The notes below the pieces were generated by a model. It saw nothing but the letters and a program-made list of their open reading frames with translations. It had not been told where the DNA came from and did not search any database. DNA of 64,000 nucleotides from Flavobacteriales bacterium. Its GTDB lineage: Bacteria > Bacteroidota > Bacteroidia > Flavobacteriales_F > PHOS-HE28. Positions 18,092 through 26,679 of this stretch are shown here, piece after piece. The stretch lies in NCBI GenBank assembly GCA_013360395.1, contig JABWBQ010000009.1, forward strand, positions 1 to 64,000, read 5' to 3'. Numbering within the stretch: the first letter of the stretch is position 1; the number at the start of each line of letters is the position of its first letter. The position numbers and the translations under genes are program-made.

Positions 18092-20271
18092 GTGCGGGTG
18101 TCCCGCACCCTGCTCCCATCCCTGTGCGCCGTCCTGCTCCTGGCCGGCCCGGTGCACGCCACGGAGACCGATCCGCAATGGGCGCGCTACCGCGACACCC
18201 GGCTGGACATGCGCCAGCGGCTGATCGCGCTGCACGAGGTGATCCATGCGATCCGTTCCACCGATGTGGACAGCAGCCGCGCCCTGGCCGAGCGCATGCG
18301 CGCCGAGGCCGTCGTGGCCCGCGACACGCTCATGATCGCGCTCGCCGAACGCGACCTCGGCCTGGCGGCGATCTTCCAGCGGGACGGTGAGCGGGCGCGC
18401 CTGCACCTGGAGCGTGCCCTGGGGCTCTACCTGGCGGAAGGCGACAGCGCAGGCCATCGCGGCGCCGGCGCCACCCTCAGCAGCCTGGGCATGGTGCTCA
18501 AGAACGAAGGCCGGATGGACGAGGCGGTCCGCGCCTACCGCCGTTCCATGGCCGAGCACCGGCTGGCGCACGACGAGGAAGGCACCATGTACGCCCTGAA
18601 CGGTCTGGGGCGTGTGCACGAGATCCAGGGCGCATACGACAGTGCGTTGCTGTACTACGGCAGGGTGGCCGAAGTGGCCGGCCGGCTGGGTGTGGACGAC
18701 ATGGAGGCCGCGGGCTACGGCAACATGGCCAACGTGAACGCCGAACTGGGCCGCATCGGCGAGGCCATCGACCTCACCTACCGCAGCCTCGCCATCATGG
18801 AGCGCATCGGCGACAAGCGCGGCATGGCCACCTGCCTCACCGGTGTGAGCTCCCTGAAAGGCGCGCTCGGCGAGCACGACGAGGCTTTCGCCCTGCAGCG
18901 CAAGGCCCACGCGCTGTACACCGAGGTGGGCTACCGGCAGGGCATGATGACCGCCGGCACCAGCCTGGGGGCGATGCTGCTGGAACGCGGTGCGGTGGAC
19001 AGCGCCGCAATGGTGCTGGAGCACACCGTGACGCTGGTGCGCGAAGCGAACGCGCGCGACCTGATGGGGCGGCCCCTGCGCGACCTTGCCGCGGTGCGCC
19101 GGGCACAGGGCCGCCACGACGATGCGACCACCCTGCTGAACGAGGCGCTGGCCCTGGCCCGTGACCTGGGGGATGCGACCGGCGAGGCGCGCGCCCGCAT
19201 CGGTCTCGGGCTGCTGGCGCTCGACAGGGGAGGCGCGCACGAGGCCACCGCGCTCTGCGCCGAAGCCGAGCGGGCGGCCCGGGCCCACCGTGCGCTGGAG
19301 GAGCGCATCGAGGCGTGCAGCTGCCTGCACAGGGCCCTCAAGGCCCAGGGGCGCGGCATGGAAGCACTGCAGTACCACGAGACCTGGGTGATGCTGCGCG
19401 ACAGCCTGGCCAACGACCGTACGGCCCGCCAGCTCACACGGCGCGACATGCTGCATTCCTTCAACAAACAGCAGCTGGCCGACAGCCTGCGCCATGCCAC
19501 CGAGCTGGGCGCGTTGGAGACCGCACGCACCATCGAGGCCCTGCGGGCCGACCGCAACCGGGCGCGCACCTGGGCCGTGGGCGGTGGCGCCCTGCTGCTG
19601 CTCGTGGGCGGCGCCCTCTGGTTCCGCACCGACCGCAAACGGCGCCGCGAACGCTTCGAGAAGGAGGCCGCCCACCTGGAGACCCAGGCCCTACGCAGCC
19701 AGATGAACCCCCACTTCATCTTCAACGCCCTCAACTCCATCAACGCCTTCATCCAGCGCAACGACCCCGACGCCGCCGGCTCCTACCTCACCCGCTTCGC
19801 CCGCGTGATGCGCAGCGTGCTCGAGAACAGCCGCCACCCCACCGTGCCCCTGCACGACGACCTGGAGACCCTGCGCGGCTACATGGACCTGGAACGCCGG
19901 CGTCTCCAGGAGAAGTTCGACTTCACCATCCACGTGCATCCCGACATCGACCCGCACGAGGTGCAGGTGCCGCCCCTGGTGGTGCAGCCCTTCGTGGAGA
20001 ACGCCATCTGGCACGGCATCACCCACAAGGAAGGCAGGGGCCACATCACCCTCTCGGTGCAACCGCGCGGCTCCCAGCTGCTGTGGACCATCGAGGACGA
20101 CGGCGTGGGGCGCCACGCCCCCAAGAGACCTCCCTGGGCACGGCCATCACCCGCAGCCGCCTCGACCTGGTGCAGAAGCAGCACGGCGGCCAGGCCGGCT
20201 TCCGCTACGTGGACCTGCCCTCCGGCACCCGGGTGGAGGTGGAGATGCCCCTGCTGCGGGACGGGGCGTGA
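18092..20271 (+). pseudogene. TPR-containing LytS-type sensor histidine kinase with an apparent frameshift
   Basis: The gene encodes a signal peptide, a long TPR region (about 60-460), one membrane segment (about 490-507, TWAVGGGALLLLVGGALWF) and a His_kinase/LytS module whose QMNPHFIFN motif has the phospho-acceptor near residue 541; the N-box is PFVENAIWHGI. After DDGVGRHAP the expected C-terminus continues in the +1 frame as SLGTAITRSRLDLV...FRYVDLPSGTRVEVEMPL, ending at the TGA at 20269-20271. One extra C in the C5 run at 20118-20122 would restore one frame (HAPQETSLGTA). As read, the first frame stays open to 21082 and would fuse the kinase to the next small protein. A sequencing error or a recent mutation would both explain this. 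The partner is probably the LytTR regulator at 22441. GTG 18092 or 18098 starts the protein. Confidence 0.75.
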
Positions 20272-20379
20272 GAACGGGGAGAAGGGTGCGCGGGTGAGTT
20301 CGGGGATCCCGCCAGCGGCGAACGCCGTGCGCCATTGGACACACGCCCTTGCCGCGCCGCGCAGTGGAGGGTTGGAACT

Positions 20380-20506
20380 GCTGCGCGTACTCCCTCCCGC
20401 CACTTGCTCCCCCGACCCCGCCACCTGCTCACCGGGGCTCCCCCTCCCCCCCTCCCTGGGGCTTGTTTTGGGTCACCAACGACACGGAACCCCAACGCCC
20501 CAGGCC
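20380..20506 (+). promoter_or_regulatory. Upstream region copy 1 of a duplicated leader
   Basis: The stretch contains C-rich CCCGCCA.TTGCT and CCA.CTGCTCAC motifs followed by TTGTTTTGGGTCACC (from 20463), 36 nt before the ATG at 20507. The same order of motifs recurs at about 22005-22120 before the 73-aa gene. TTGTTTTG matches TAnnTTTG at 7 of 8 positions, so it may be the -7 element of both copies. Confidence 0.5.
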
Positions 20507-21082
20507 ATGACCACCAACGCCACCCTCCGCCAGCTCGTCCTCGCCGCCACCCTGTGCACGGCAGCGGTCCACGCCGAGGAAGCACGCGTGCTCCGCATCC
20601 AGGGGAAGGTGCTGAGCAGCGAGACCCTCGCCGGCGCCACCCTGACGGTGCTGCAGGACGGTGCGGCCTTCACCCGCATGGTGCAGGGCCTGGCACAGTT
20701 CCAGATGGACCTGCCCCTGGGCCATGAATACCGCCTGAGCTTCGAGCGGCCGGGCACCATCGGCAAGGAACTGCTGTTCGACACGCGCCTGCCGGGCGAC
20801 GCACGACCGCCGAAGGACCTCTTTTTCCAGTTCCAGGTGAGCCTGCTGGCCCAGCCGGCCGAAGGTGCGGTGCGTTACGACGGGCCGGTGGGGCTGATCG
20901 CCTTCAACGACCAGGAGGGCGACTTCGGCTACGAGCACCTGCGCACGGCCCGGCTGGTACCGCTGACCGGCCCTGCCGCCGCACCGGTGAAGCGCGCCCG
21001 TCGCGAGGCCGCCCCGTTCGTGGACCCCACGATGGAGCTGGCCGCCTGGGTGGAGACCCGCCGCGCCGAAACCCATCCTTGA
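20507..21082 (+). CDS. Small exported protein with regulatory-like beta domain and conserved tail
   Basis: The 191-aa product has a signal peptide (MTTNATLRQLVLAATLCTAAVHAEE) and a carboxypeptidase-regulatory-like beta domain (about 25-115: RIQGKVLSSETLAGATLTVL, then GLAQFQMDLPLGHEYRL). A basic linker leads to a C-terminal tail APFVDPTMELAAW. This tail recurs as APFTDPTLALAAW in the 73-aa exported protein at 22121-22342, and the two genes also share their upstream sequence. No enzyme motif is visible. It lies between the LytS-like kinase and LytTR regulator and is a candidate output of that system. Function unknown. Confidence 0.7.
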   Translation: MTTNATLRQLVLAATLCTAAVHAEEARVLRIQGKVLSSETLAGATLTVLQDGAAFTRMVQGLAQFQMDLPLGHEYRLSFERPGTIGKELLFDTRLPGDARPPKDLFFQFQVSLLAQPAEGAVRYDGPVGLIAFNDQEGDFGYEHLRTARLVPLTGPAAAPVKRARREAAPFVDPTMELAAWVETRRAETHP

Positions 21083-21105
21083 ACCCCACGACACCCGACC
21101 CACGT

Positions 21106-21717
21106 ATGACGCCCCATCGCCAGCCCGGACCGCCCATGCACCCCTACCTGGAGGCCCTCAAGCACCGCATCAACCGCCATGGCCTGACCTGGCCTTGGAG
21201 CCGCTCGACCGCCGGTGCCGGCGCGGCCGTCCCGCCCTTCAGCGTGATCCGCAAGGCGCTCGACGACCTGGACCGCGACGGCTGGTATCCGCGCCCGTTG
21301 TCCGGGCCCGTGCATGTGCGCGGACAGGTGGAGGGGGTGAACGACCATCGCTGCGCGGTGAGCATCGTCCTGAACGAACGCCTGGCCCAGGTGGTGGACA
21401 CCGACGAGGAAGGGCGCTTCGCTCTGCAGCTGCCTGCGGATGCGGCGATCCGCCTGGTGCTGGTGCAACCCGGACATCTGCCGCGCCTGATCGAGATCCG
21501 TCCCTGGGAAGGCCGGCCCACAAACGACCACAGCAAGCCGATGCCCATCGCGTTGCACGTGATGCTCACCCCACGGGAAGGCATGGCGACCAAGCCCATG
21601 GCCGAGCGTATCACCCTGCTTGACCGCCAAGGCCGCCTGCTGGTGGAGTGGGACCGCGTGCGGGGCACCCAGGAGAACGGCCCGCATCCGGAACCGATGC
21701 TGCGGCGCGCGGTGTAG
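21106..21717 (+). CDS. Hypothetical protein with carboxypeptidase-regulatory-like domain
   Basis: This 203-aa protein starts at the ATG at 21106 (MTPHRQPGPPMHPYLEALK); a TTG overlapping the previous stop (21079) and an ATG at 21136 are alternatives. It lacks a clear signal peptide. Residues about 65-145 form a regulatory-like beta domain (VHVRGQVEGVNDHRCAVSIVL, EEGRFALQLP, IRLVLVQPGHLPRLIEI) similar in layout to the preceding gene's product, suggesting a divergent paralogue. It is probably co-transcribed with that gene. The stop codon is followed 15 nt later by the heptamer repeat. Function unknown. Confidence 0.65.
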   Translation: MTPHRQPGPPMHPYLEALKHRINRHGLTWPWSRSTAGAGAAVPPFSVIRKALDDLDRDGWYPRPLSGPVHVRGQVEGVNDHRCAVSIVLNERLAQVVDTDEEGRFALQLPADAAIRLVLVQPGHLPRLIEIRPWEGRPTNDHSKPMPIALHVMLTPREGMATKPMAERITLLDRQGRLLVEWDRVRGTQENGPHPEPMLRRAV

Positions 21718-21732
21718 GGATCCGCGGGGGCT

Positions 21733-22000
21733 TCCAGCCTCCGGCCTCCCGCCTCAAGCCTCAAGCTTCCAGCCTTCGGCCTCAAGCCTCAAGCTTCCAG
21801 CCTTCGGCCTCAAGCCTCAAGCTTCCAGCCTTCGGCCTCCGGCCTCAAGCTTCCAGCTTTCAACTTTCAGCTTTCAGCTTTCAACTTTCGGCGTTGGCTT
21901 CCAGCCTCCAGCCTCAAGCTTTCAGCTTTCGGCGTTGGCTTCCAGCTTCCGGCTTTCAGCTTTCAACTTTCAGCTTTCGGCGTTGGCTTTCAGCTTTCTG
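21733..22000. repeat. Degenerate heptanucleotide tandem repeat (consensus TYCARCY), about 35 units
   Basis: The array reads as 23 consecutive 7-mers (21733-21893), a 6-mer TTGGCT, 5 heptamers, TTGGCT, 6 heptamers, TTGGCT, then one heptamer and a remnant. The 5' part uses TCCAGCC/TTCGGCC/TCAAGCC/TCAAGCT, including three near-exact 28-bp (4-unit) higher-order repeats at about 21754-21837. The 3' part uses TTCAGCT/TTCAACT. Each 6-mer is preceded by TTCGGCG. The base composition is strongly pyrimidine-biased on the plus strand. Confidence 0.95.
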
Positions 22001-22004
22001 TTCC

Positions 22005-22120
22005 CGGTTACCGCCGCGCCCGCCAGTTGCTACCTCCCGCCCACCAGCTGCTCACCCGGGCTCACGCCCCCCCTTGTCCCCGGCCTTGTTTTGGGTCACC
22101 AACGAACCCCGACCCACGCC
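22005..22120 (+). promoter_or_regulatory. Upstream region copy 2 of the duplicated leader
   Basis: Motifs CCCGCCAGTTGCT and CCAGCTGCTCACC, a C-rich run and TTGTTTTGGGTCACC (from 22086) occur in the same order and spacing as in copy 1. The ATG of the 73-aa gene follows 27 nt after TTGTTTTG. Confidence 0.5.
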
Positions 22121-22342
22121 ATGGCCCGCTCCACCACCCTTCGCAGCCTCCTGATCCTGGTCTCCTTCCTCACCCTGGCCCACGGCACCTTCGCCGCCAC
22201 CCCGCGCAAGGCCGCCAAGGCCCGGCAGGCCCGTACCGAGCGTCGCATGGTGGCCCCCTTCACGGACCCCACGCTGGCGCTGGCCGCCTGGACCGAGCAG
22301 CAGCGCGCCATCCAGGCCTCCACCGTGCGCACGATGCGCTGA
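22121..22342 (+). CDS. 73-aa exported peptide sharing the APF-DPT-LAAW tail
   Basis: The product consists of a signal peptide (about residues 1-25, LLILVSFLTLAHGTFAA), a short Arg/Lys-rich linker (KAAKARQARTERR) and the tail APFTDPTLALAAWTEQQRA. The tail and upstream region match those of the 191-aa protein at 20507, so this looks like the same export and tail modules with the middle beta domain removed. It is too small to be an enzyme. It lies about 100 nt before the LytTR regulator gene. The shared tail and the duplicated leader are the evidence that it is a real gene. Confidence 0.65.
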   Translation: MARSTTLRSLLILVSFLTLAHGTFAATPRKAAKARQARTERRMVAPFTDPTLALAAWTEQQRAIQASTVRTMR

Positions 22343-22440
22343 TCCACCCCGCACCCGGCCAAGCGCCCTGCATGGGCCTTCGTCGGTCCCTGGTGCCACC
22401 GGTCGGCAGGTGCTACCTTGCCCTCCTCAACCGATCGACC

Positions 22441-23196
22441 ATGAGCACCCTGAGCGCCGTCATCGTGGACGACGAGCAGCATTGCCGCGACGCCCTCAGC
22501 GGCCTGCTGCAGCGCAAACACCCGGAGATCGAATTGCTGGGCATGGCCACCAATGTGCCCGAGGGCATCGCCCTGTTGAGCAAGGTGAAGCCGAAGGTGC
22601 TCTTCCTGGACATCGAGATGGGCAAGCAGACGGGGTTCGACCTGCTACAGGCCATCGGCCCGGACCGGCCGCACGTGATCTTCACCACGGCGCACGAGGG
22701 CTATGCCGTGAAGGCCATCCGTTTCAGCGCCCTGGACTATCTCCTGAAGCCGGTGGACGCCGAGGAGCTGGCCTCGGCCATCGGCAAAGTGCGGCAGGAG
22801 GAACGCACACCCCAGAGCCCGGACCAGTTCATGGCGCTGCTGAAGAACCTCACCCGCCCGTCCGGAGCGGAGAAGCGCATCGCACTGCCGGTGGCCGACG
22901 GGCTGGAAATGGTGGACGTGGACGATATCATGTACTGCGAGAGCGACAGCAACTACACGGTGGTGCACCAGAAGGACAAGAAGCGCCTGGTGATCAGCCG
23001 CACGTTGAAGGAGTTCGAGGACATGCTGGACCCCACCCAGTTCGTGCGCGTGCACCACAGCTACCTGATCAACGTGAAGCACGTGAAGAAGTACATCCGT
23101 GGCGAGGGCGGAGAGGTGATCATGACCGACGGCACCAACGTGGCGGTGAGCCGCCGCAAGAAGCAGGAACTGATGGACAGCCTGGCCAAGCTGTAG
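22441..23196 (+). CDS. LytTR-family response regulator
   Basis: The 252-aa protein (counting the stop-free frame from ATG 22441) has a receiver domain with acidic residues at 10-12, phospho-acceptor Asp57 in VLFLDIEM and Lys in DYLLKPVD. A LytTR DNA-binding domain (about 150-248) contains DIMYCESDSNYTVVH and FVRVHHSYLINVKHV. LytTR regulators pair with LytS-type kinases; the nearest is the frameshifted gene at 18092. Both genes are preceded by the variant CTACCTTG, which may be a weak -7 element. A hairpin terminator follows. Confidence 0.92.
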   Translation: MSTLSAVIVDDEQHCRDALSGLLQRKHPEIELLGMATNVPEGIALLSKVKPKVLFLDIEMGKQTGFDLLQAIGPDRPHVIFTTAHEGYAVKAIRFSALDYLLKPVDAEELASAIGKVRQEERTPQSPDQFMALLKNLTRPSGAEKRIALPVADGLEMVDVDDIMYCESDSNYTVVHQKDKKRLVISRTLKEFEDMLDPTQFVRVHHSYLINVKHVKKYIRGEGGEVIMTDGTNVAVSRRKKQELMDSLAKL

Positions 23197-23221
23197 GCCA
23201 GGGGTCCGCAGTGAACGCGAA

Positions 23222-23241
23222 GGGGCGCCTGCGGGCGCCCC
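23222..23241. terminator. Hairpin between the LytTR gene and yqeY
   Basis: An 8-bp perfect stem GGGGCGCC/GGCGCCCC (23222-23229 with 23234-23241) has a 4-nt loop. It lies between two convergent genes and could terminate transcription from both sides, though no T tract is present. Confidence 0.6.
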
Positions 23242-23263
23242 CTGCTTGTCCGGTCGGGCTGGA

Positions 23264-23719
23264 TCAGCCGGCCAGCATGCGCTTCACGAGCGCGGCGACG
23301 GCAGCGCCGTCGGCACGGCCCGCCAGTTGCTTGTTCGCTTCGCCCATCACGCGCCCCATGTCCTTCATGCCGGTGGCACCTGTGGCGGCGATCACGGCAC
23401 GCACGGCGGCCTCGAGCTCGCTGTCGCTGAGGCGCGCCGGCAGGTAAGCCTCGATCACCCGGGCCTGCACCTCCTCCTCCCCGGCCAGGTCGGCGCGGCC
23501 CTGCTCCCGGTAGATGGCCGCGGCCTCCATGCGCTGCTTGTGGAGCTTCTGCAGGATCCGCGAGCCGGCCTCCTCGCTGACGCCGCCGCCCCCACCGCCC
23601 TCCTTGGTGAGCTCCAGCAAGATGGCGCTCTTGATCGCGCGCAGGGCGTTGAGGCGGTCCTTGTCGCGGGCCAGCATGGCCGTCCTGAGGTCGGCGTCGA
23701 TGCGCTGTTGGAGATCCAT
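23264..23719 (-). CDS. yqeY: GatB/YqeY domain protein
   Basis: The 151-aa protein matches the YqeY family over its length: an N-terminal helix pair (MDLQQRIDADLRTAM...RLNALRAIKSAI) and a C-terminal YqeY domain with EAYLPARLSDSELEAAV and GATGMKDMGRVMGE. A Gly6 stretch (41-46) sits in the hinge. YqeY-like proteins resemble the tRNA-binding tail of GatB; the role is unproven. It begins 11 nt after ftsZ and is the last gene of the dcw transcription unit. Confidence 0.9.
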   Translation of the reverse strand: MDLQQRIDADLRTAMLARDKDRLNALRAIKSAILLELTKEGGGGGGVSEEAGSRILQKLHKQRMEAAAIYREQGRADLAGEEEVQARVIEAYLPARLSDSELEAAVRAVIAATGATGMKDMGRVMGEANKQLAGRADGAAVAALVKRMLAG

Positions 23720-23730
23720 GGGCGCGTGCG

Positions 23731-25329
23731 TCAGTCCACGTTGTCGTGCAGGAACGGGTTGTTGCGGCGCAGTTCCACGCGGCGTTCGCCGTTCTCGTCC
23801 TGGTCCTCGGTGAGGGTGTAGCGGCTCACGTTGCTGTCGGTGCTGCGGGGTCCTTCGCTCAGGGCGATGCGCTTGCGCACATAGGCGGGCTCGCGTTCCA
23901 TCTCATTGATGCCGTTGGTGGACCGCATGCGCAGGGTCATCTCGCGCATGCGCACGAGCCGTTCCTCCACGCGGGCCTGGTGCTCGGTGGGGCTGAGGCG
24001 GTTGGTGGGCTGTGTGTGGAGGGGCACGGTGGTGTCAGGCGGGGCGGCGACCGCGGCGGCGGGTTCGTCATAGAGGTCGAAGCGCACCTTGTCGGCGACG
24101 GGCGGGCTCACCTCCAGGTCCACGGTGTGTCCGGCTGCCGGAACCGCGGGGCGCGGGGTCTCCTGCGCCACCGGTGCGGGCTGGGGGGCGGCGGGTTTCA
24201 GGTAGGGCTCGGTGGGGGCCTGGGGGGCCGGCTCCGGGGCCTTGGCGACCGGGACCTGCGGGACGCTGGCCACGGGGTTCACGATGGGCTGGGTGATCAT
24301 CGTGGGCACATCGGCATCGAGCGGGATCACCTTGCGGGCCTCGGGCACATGGCCCACCACACCGGTCTCGGGGTTCACCTGGAAACCGGTGGCGATGACG
24401 GTCACACGCAGGCGTTCGCCCAGGCCGTCCTGGCGGCAATAGCCCCAGATGACGTCGGCGCTGCTGCCGGCCGCCTCCTGGATGTGGTCGGTGATCTCGC
24501 TGATCTCGTCCATCAGCACCTCGCGCTCGCCATGCGTGATGTTGAGCAGGACGAACTTGGCGCCCTTGATGTCGTTGTCGTTGAGGAGCGGGGAGGCCAG
24601 GGCCTCCTGGGCGGCGCGCAGGGCGCGATCCTCACCCTCGGCCTCGGCCATGCCCATGATGGCGGCGCCGCTGTTGGTCATCACGGTCTTCACGTCCTCG
24701 AAATCCACGTTCACCTTGCCGGTCACGGTGATGATCTCGGCGATGCCGCGGGCTGCGGTGGTGAGCACATTGTCCGCGTGGCCGAAAGCGTTGTCCAGGC
24801 TCAGGTTGCCGAAGAGGTCGCGCAGCCGGTCGTTGTTGATCACCAGCAGGGTGTCCACCGAGCGGCGCAGGTCCTCGATGCCGCCCACGGCCTGGAGCTT
24901 GCGCTTGCGGCCCTCCCATTGGAAGGGCATGGTGACGATGCCGACCGTGAGGATGCCGAGCTCGCGGGCGATGGCGGCGATCACCGGAGCGGCGCCGGTG
25001 CCGGTGCCGCCGCCCATGCCGGCGGTGATGAAGACCATCTTGGTGCGTGTGCCGAGCAGCTGGCGGATCTCGTCGAGGTTCTCCTGGGCGGCGTCTTTGC
25101 CGCGCTCGGGGATGGAGCCGGCGCCGAGGCCGTCGGTGAGGGCGGGGCCCAGCTGCACCTTCACGGGCACGGGGCTGATGTCCAGCGCCTGTTTGTCGGT
25201 GTTGCAGATGATGAAGTCCACGCCCTTGATGCCCTGGGCGTGCATGTAGTTCACGGCGTTGCTGCCGCCGCCCCCCACGCCGATCACCTTGATGATCGAG
25301 GAGAGCTCACGGGGAAGGTCGAATTTCAT
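23731..25329 (-). CDS. ftsZ: Cell division GTPase FtsZ
   Basis: The 532-aa tubulin homologue has the GTP-binding loop GGGTGTG at 106-112, the nucleotide contact GGGGSNAVNYM at 19-29 and the T7 catalytic loop near 210-220 (NVDFEDVKTVM). After the globular core (about 1-320) comes a long Pro/Ala/Val-rich linker of roughly 150 residues and a C-terminal region ending RNNPFLHDNVD. The core is longer than the Escherichia coli protein only through this tail, a feature of Bacteroidota FtsZ. It forms the Z-ring and is tethered by FtsA, encoded immediately upstream. Confidence 0.98.
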   Translation of the reverse strand: MKFDLPRELSSIIKVIGVGGGGSNAVNYMHAQGIKGVDFIICNTDKQALDISPVPVKVQLGPALTDGLGAGSIPERGKDAAQENLDEIRQLLGTRTKMVFITAGMGGGTGTGAAPVIAAIARELGILTVGIVTMPFQWEGRKRKLQAVGGIEDLRRSVDTLLVINNDRLRDLFGNLSLDNAFGHADNVLTTAARGIAEIITVTGKVNVDFEDVKTVMTNSGAAIMGMAEAEGEDRALRAAQEALASPLLNDNDIKGAKFVLLNITHGEREVLMDEISEITDHIQEAAGSSADVIWGYCRQDGLGERLRVTVIATGFQVNPETGVVGHVPEARKVIPLDADVPTMITQPIVNPVASVPQVPVAKAPEPAPQAPTEPYLKPAAPQPAPVAQETPRPAVPAAGHTVDLEVSPPVADKVRFDLYDEPAAAVAAPPDTTVPLHTQPTNRLSPTEHQARVEERLVRMREMTLRMRSTNGINEMEREPAYVRKRIALSEGPRSTDSNVSRYTLTEDQDENGERRVELRRNNPFLHDNVD

Positions 25330-25374
25330 GTCGTTGAGGTTTGGAAGGTGGAACTGGGGTGGCGGGGATGCGGT

Positions 25375-26667
25375 TCAGATGTCGTCGTCGCTGAGGATCT
25401 CGGAGGCGCTCTTGATGACCTTGTCGAAGAAGCTGCCCACACGGCTGCCCTGGCTGTGGCCTTTCACCTTGGCGGCCGGAGCGGTCTGGGCGCCCTGCTT
25501 GGCACGCTGGCGGTCCAGGAAGTCGAAGCCCTTCATCATCAGGCCCACGCCGGTGGCGAACAGCGGGCTGGTCACCTGCTCGACGTCGCTCTTGGCCAGG
25601 TGCTCGTTGGGATAGCCGATGCGGGCGGACATGCCGGTGATGTACTCCACCAGCTGGCGCAGATGTTTGAGCTGGGCACCACCGCCGGTGAGGACCACCC
25701 CGCCGATGAGCTGTTTCTCCAGCCCGCTGTTCCGGATCTCGAAATGCACGTGCTCCACGATCTCCTCCATTCGGCACTGGATCACCTCGGCCAGCGTGCG
25801 CAGGCTGATCTCCTTGGGTTCACGCCCGCGCAGACCGGGGATGCAGACCACCTCGTTCTCCTTGTTCTCGGCGGCGAGCGCACTGCCGAACTTCACCTTC
25901 AGCAGCTCGGCCTGCTCGCGCATCACCCCGCAGCCCTGGCGGATGTCCTCGGTGATCACGTTGCCGCCGAAGGGGATCACGGCGGTGTGGCGGATGATGC
26001 CGTCGTAGAAGATCGCGATGTCGGTGGTGCCGCCACCGATGTCCACGAGCACCACGCCGGCCTCCTTCTCCTCGGCGCTCAGTACCGCATCGGCGCTTGC
26101 CAGCGGTTCCAGGATCAGCTCGGTGACTTCGAGGTTGGCCCGGTACACGCACTTGTTGATGTTGCGCGCGGCGGTCACCTGGCCGCTGATGATGTGGAAG
26201 TTGGCCTCCAGGCGCACACCGCTCATGCCGATCGGGTCGCGCACGCCCTGCTCGCCGTCCACGATGTACTCCTGGGGCAGCACATGGATGATCTCCTCGC
26301 CCGCCGGCATCACCAGCTTGTACATGTCGTCGATCAGCATGTCGATGTCCGTCTGGCCGATCTCCAGCTCATGGTTCTGGCGGGTGATCATGCCGCGGTG
26401 GTGCATGCTGCGGATGTGCTGGCCCGCGATGCCCACGTTCACCGTGCCGAGCGAAACGTTGGCGTTGGCCTCGGCCTCCTTCACGGCGGCCACGATGGAG
26501 TCCACCGTCTTCTGGATGTTGGCCACCATGCCGCGGTTCACCCCTTCGGAGCGGCTGCGGCCCATGCCGAGGACCTCGATCTTTCCTTGTTCGTTCCGTC
26601 GCCCGACGATGCAGGCGATCTTGGTGGTGCCGATGTCCAGTCCGGCTACGATCTCTTGTTGGTGCAT
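25375..26667 (-). CDS. ftsA: Cell division protein FtsA
   Basis: The 430-aa actin-fold protein begins with GLDIGTTKIACIVGRR (phosphate-1 loop) and carries the second phosphate loop VLVDIGGGTTDIAIF near 205-220 and an adenosine motif VVLTGGGAQLKHL. The inserted 1C (SHS2) subdomain lies at about 85-165. FtsA tethers FtsZ to the membrane through a C-terminal amphipathic helix, but here the C-terminus (SFFDKVIKSASEILSDDDI) is only weakly amphipathic. The start at ATG 26667 lies 12 nt after the ftsQ stop. Confidence 0.97.
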   Translation of the reverse strand: MHQQEIVAGLDIGTTKIACIVGRRNEQGKIEVLGMGRSRSEGVNRGMVANIQKTVDSIVAAVKEAEANANVSLGTVNVGIAGQHIRSMHHRGMITRQNHELEIGQTDIDMLIDDMYKLVMPAGEEIIHVLPQEYIVDGEQGVRDPIGMSGVRLEANFHIISGQVTAARNINKCVYRANLEVTELILEPLASADAVLSAEEKEAGVVLVDIGGGTTDIAIFYDGIIRHTAVIPFGGNVITEDIRQGCGVMREQAELLKVKFGSALAAENKENEVVCIPGLRGREPKEISLRTLAEVIQCRMEEIVEHVHFEIRNSGLEKQLIGGVVLTGGGAQLKHLRQLVEYITGMSARIGYPNEHLAKSDVEQVTSPLFATGVGLMMKGFDFLDRQRAKQGAQTAPAAKVKGHSQGSRVGSFFDKVIKSASEILSDDDI

Positions 26668-26679
26668 GTGTACAGCGTG

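Larger units (their letters stand above)
21718..22120. other. Non-coding 403-nt interval: heptamer repeat plus upstream region copy 2
   Basis: The first two thirds are the tandem heptamer array (21733-22000). The rest (22005-22120) repeats the C-rich motifs and TTGTTTTGGGTCACC found upstream of 20507. Open frames across the array encode only repetitive Ser/Phe/Gln/Leu/Pro strings and are not considered genes. Confidence 0.8.

Noticed and set aside
16034-18094. Pairing of the 16.05-kb kinase/regulator pair with the LytS/LytTR genes as one four-component system
   Set aside because: The first pair is complete in itself and the families (HisKA/OmpR versus LytS/LytTR) do not cross-pair as a rule; adjacency alone is insufficient.
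18092-21082. A 996-codon open frame uniting the kinase with the 191-aa exported protein
   Set aside because: After residue about 675 it encodes Arg/Pro/Trp-rich nonsense while the +1 frame carries the conserved kinase end; the fusion is an artefact of the missing base and GC-rich DNA.
21733-22000. CRISPR-like array
   Set aside because: The units are 7 bp, contiguous and without unique spacers; no cas genes nearby.
21620-22342. A 240-codon frame through the heptamer array joined to the 73-aa protein
   Set aside because: It is translated repeat sequence (Phe-Gln-Leu-Ser strings); the ATG at 22121 begins a proper signal peptide and follows the duplicated leader.
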